Source: Gluconacetobacter aggeris
Lineage (GTDB): Bacteria > Pseudomonadota > Alphaproteobacteria > Acetobacterales > Acetobacteraceae
Assembly: GCF_014174395.1 (NCBI RefSeq)
Contig: NZ_JABEQD010000001.1
Location: 310,001 to 374,000 of the forward strand
Direction of reading: 5' to 3'
Length of the DNA stretch: 64,000 nt
Shown: one piece after another, positions 62,585 through 64,000 of the stretch
Layout of the letters: each line of letters begins with the position of its first letter
Numbering within the stretch: position 1 is the stretch's first letter
Translations under genes and position numbers: made by a program
Notes under the pieces: model-generated
Databases searched by the model: none
Told to the model about the DNA's origin: nothing
The model's input: only the letters and a program-made list of their open reading frames with translations

Positions 62585-63010
62585 TCAGTCCGAGTGCGGC
62601 TGCTCGGTGATGAAGTCGACGTGGTAGATCCCGGCTTCCTGACAGGTGGCGATCACCCGCCCCACGGATTCGTAGCGCGACTTGGCATCGCCACGGATCT
62701 GGATCTGGGGCTGCGGCTTGATCACCGCCACCTTCTCAAGCCTGTCCAGAAGGTCAGCGCGACTTTTGATCGCGATTTCATTCCAGTAGATCTGTCCGTT
62801 CTCCGTCACCGCCAGCACCACGTTGCCGGGCTTGGTCTGAGTAGGCTGGTTGGCGTCCCTCGGAAGGTTCACCTTGATCGTGTGTGTTGCGACTGGGATG
62901 GTGATCAGGAAGATGATCAGCAGCACCAGCATGACGTCGACAAGTGGAGTGGTGTTGATGGCGGACACCACCTCGTCTTCATCGCCGCCGCCTCCGACTT
63001 GCATCGCCAT
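62585..63010 (-). CDS. exbD: ExbD/TolR-family protein (first copy)
   Basis: A 141-residue member of the ExbD/TolR family. The start MAMQVGGGGDEDEVVSAINTTPLVDVMLVLLIIFLITIP contains the transmembrane helix with the essential Asp in PLVDVM. The periplasmic domain follows and ends HVDFITEQPHSD. It begins two bases after the exbB stop, so it is co-translated with exbB. The presence of two unlike ExbD proteins after one ExbB suggests a heteromeric or alternative energising complex, as in some Xanthomonas and Acetobacteraceae operons. Confidence 0.93.
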   Translation of the reverse strand: MAMQVGGGGDEDEVVSAINTTPLVDVMLVLLIIFLITIPVATHTIKVNLPRDANQPTQTKPGNVVLAVTENGQIYWNEIAIKSRADLLDRLEKVAVIKPQPQIQIRGDAKSRYESVGRVIATCQEAGIYHVDFITEQPHSD

Positions 63011-63012
63011 GA

Positions 63013-64000
63013 TCAGGCAACCCGGTTGGAGGTCGTGGTGGTGGTCGGCGAGTTATCGGGATGAACCACGATTTCCGGCGCGGCACCATGACGGAAGCCA
63101 CCCAGCAGGATCGACTGCAGGTCGGCGGCGAAGTTGCGGACCTTGTCCATGGCGCCCTTGTTGCGGCGGACCAGCAGGTTGTAGCCCAGCACGGCCGGAA
63201 CGGCGGTGCCCAGACCGATCGCGGTCATGATCAGCGATTCACCGACCGGGCCGGCAACCTTGTCGATCGACGCCTGGCCGGCGATGCCGATGGCGGTCAG
63301 GGCGTGATAGATACCCCAGACGGTGCCGAACAGGCCGACGAACGGCGAGGTGGAACCCACGGTGCCGAGGAAGGCCAGGCCACCCTGCATACGCGCCTGG
63401 ATGGTGTCGACGGCGCGCTGGATCGACATCGAGGTCCAGGTATGCAGGTCGATCGATTCCTGCATCGTGCCCTCATGGTGCTCGGCCGCGACGATGCCGG
63501 TATCGGCGATGTAGCGGAACGGCGAGGACGGCTTCAGCGCGGCGGCGCCTTCCTGGATCGAGGACTTGGTCCAGAAGGTCGTCGCGGCTTCCTTGGCGGC
63601 CGAGAACATACGCATCTGTTCGAAGAACTTCGTGATCATGATGTACCACGTGCCCAGCGACATGACGACCATGATCAGCAGGACGCCGCGGGCGATGATG
63701 TCACCATTGCGCCACAGCGCATCCAGGCCATACGGGTTGCCCGCCGGCTTGGCCGGGGCGGCATCTTCCGCCGGCGGCGTCACGGGAGCCGGGGCAGCAG
63801 CATCGGCGGCCGGAGCGGCAGGGGCCGAACCGTCGGCCGGCGCGGCCGGAGCGGCGGCGGGGGCCGACGCGTCGGGCGCCGGAGCGGCCGGCGCCGTGGC
63901 GGCGGGGGCCGACGCGTCAGGAGCGGGAGCGGCGGCCGGAGCGGTGGACTGTGCGTCCTGAGCCACCGCGATCACGGGCGACGAGACGCTCAGAATGGCA
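63013..64000 (-). CDS. exbB: ExbB/TolQ proton-channel protein, start beyond window
   Basis: A partial ExbB protein; 328 residues are visible and the start lies outside. Reading inward from the edge, AILSVSSPVIAVAQ is the end of a signal peptide. A ~75-residue region of repeated Ala/Pro/Asp (APAPDASAPAA-like) follows, then the channel domain. TM1 is GVLLIMVVMSLGTWYIM, TM2 is FLGTVGSTSPFVGLFGTVWGIYHAL and TM3 is GESLIMTAIGLGTAVPAVLGYNLLV with the conserved Thr. ExbB with ExbD energises TonB. The cleavable signal peptide and the long Ala/Pro arm are features of ExbB variants in proteobacteria such as Pseudomonas putida and acetic acid bacteria. A GTG at 63975 is inside the signal region and is not the start. 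Confidence 0.92.
   Translation of the reverse strand, partial: AILSVSSPVIAVAQDAQSTAPAAAPAPDASAPAATAPAAPAPDASAPAAAPAAPADGSAPAAPAADAAAPAPVTPPAEDAAPAKPAGNPYGLDALWRNGDIIARGVLLIMVVMSLGTWYIMITKFFEQMRMFSAAKEAATTFWTKSSIQEGAAALKPSSPFRYIADTGIVAAEHHEGTMQESIDLHTWTSMSIQRAVDTIQARMQGGLAFLGTVGSTSPFVGLFGTVWGIYHALTAIGIAGQASIDKVAGPVGESLIMTAIGLGTAVPAVLGYNLLVRRNKGAMDKVRNFAADLQSILLGGFRHGAAPEIVVHPDNSPTTTTTSNRVA

Overview
The window is a high-GC (roughly 65%) alphaproteobacterial chromosome segment, most likely from an acetic acid bacterium (Acetobacteraceae, Gluconacetobacter/Komagataeibacter-like). This is inferred from a MucR/Ros regulator, a PurF with a propeptide, an OlsB-type ornithine acyltransferase, an E3 carrying its own lipoyl domain, and GC-rich dispersed palindromes. 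A complete sdhCDAB and sucAB argue against Gluconobacter. There are no rRNA or tRNA genes and no CRISPR array, and both ends cut through genes.

Layout. 1-1.6 kb: N-terminal part of a type I secretion ABC exporter and a small CxCC protein. 1.7-13.5 kb: an accessory region for the cell envelope. It holds two secreted proteins, a cytochrome c, an overlapping operon of phosphoesterase, di-heme cytochrome c peroxidase and cytochrome b561, a TonB-dependent receptor with a His-rich N-terminus, a secreted beta-propeller, and a two-component system beside the 3' remnant of an RND efflux pump. 13.6-26.7 kb: housekeeping genes (metH with an unusual leader, a HisE-like protein, cvpA-purF, an SDR, ybaK, an OmpH/Skp-like chaperone, xseA, purD) and small envelope proteins. 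26.8-32 kb: a FecA/FecI/FecR-type cell-surface signalling system and a PhnA-type zinc-ribbon protein. 32-38.2 kb: the 2-oxoglutarate dehydrogenase operon sucA-sucB-lpdA. 38.7-45.2 kb: zapE, an AhpD-like protein, a 2OG-Fe(II) oxygenase-like protein, small exported proteins, zwf and asd. 45.3-49 kb: sdhCDAB ending in a strong terminator. 49-57 kb: a dual-specificity-type phosphatase, an XRE regulator, lnt, olsB, fur, mucR, tusA, rimI, tsaB, a nitroreductase and nfuA. 57-64 kb: a second secreted beta-propeller, an EnvZ/OmpR-like pair split by a tandem-repeat array, and an ExbB-ExbD-ExbD-TPR operon that would energise TonB receptors such as the two in this window.

How the parts fit. Central metabolism (SucAB-Lpd, SDH, Zwf) sits beside iron and redox homeostasis (Fur, NfuA, FecIR, the Exb system). 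The most unusual pieces are a candidate translational regulator in front of metH (a sequestered Shine-Dalgarno, an 18-codon leader ORF, and an ATGA overlap with metH), the co-translated phosphoesterase/di-heme peroxidase/cytochrome b561 module, the RND pump remnant, a 102-bp tandem array inside a two-component operon, and two kinds of palindromic intergenic repeat.
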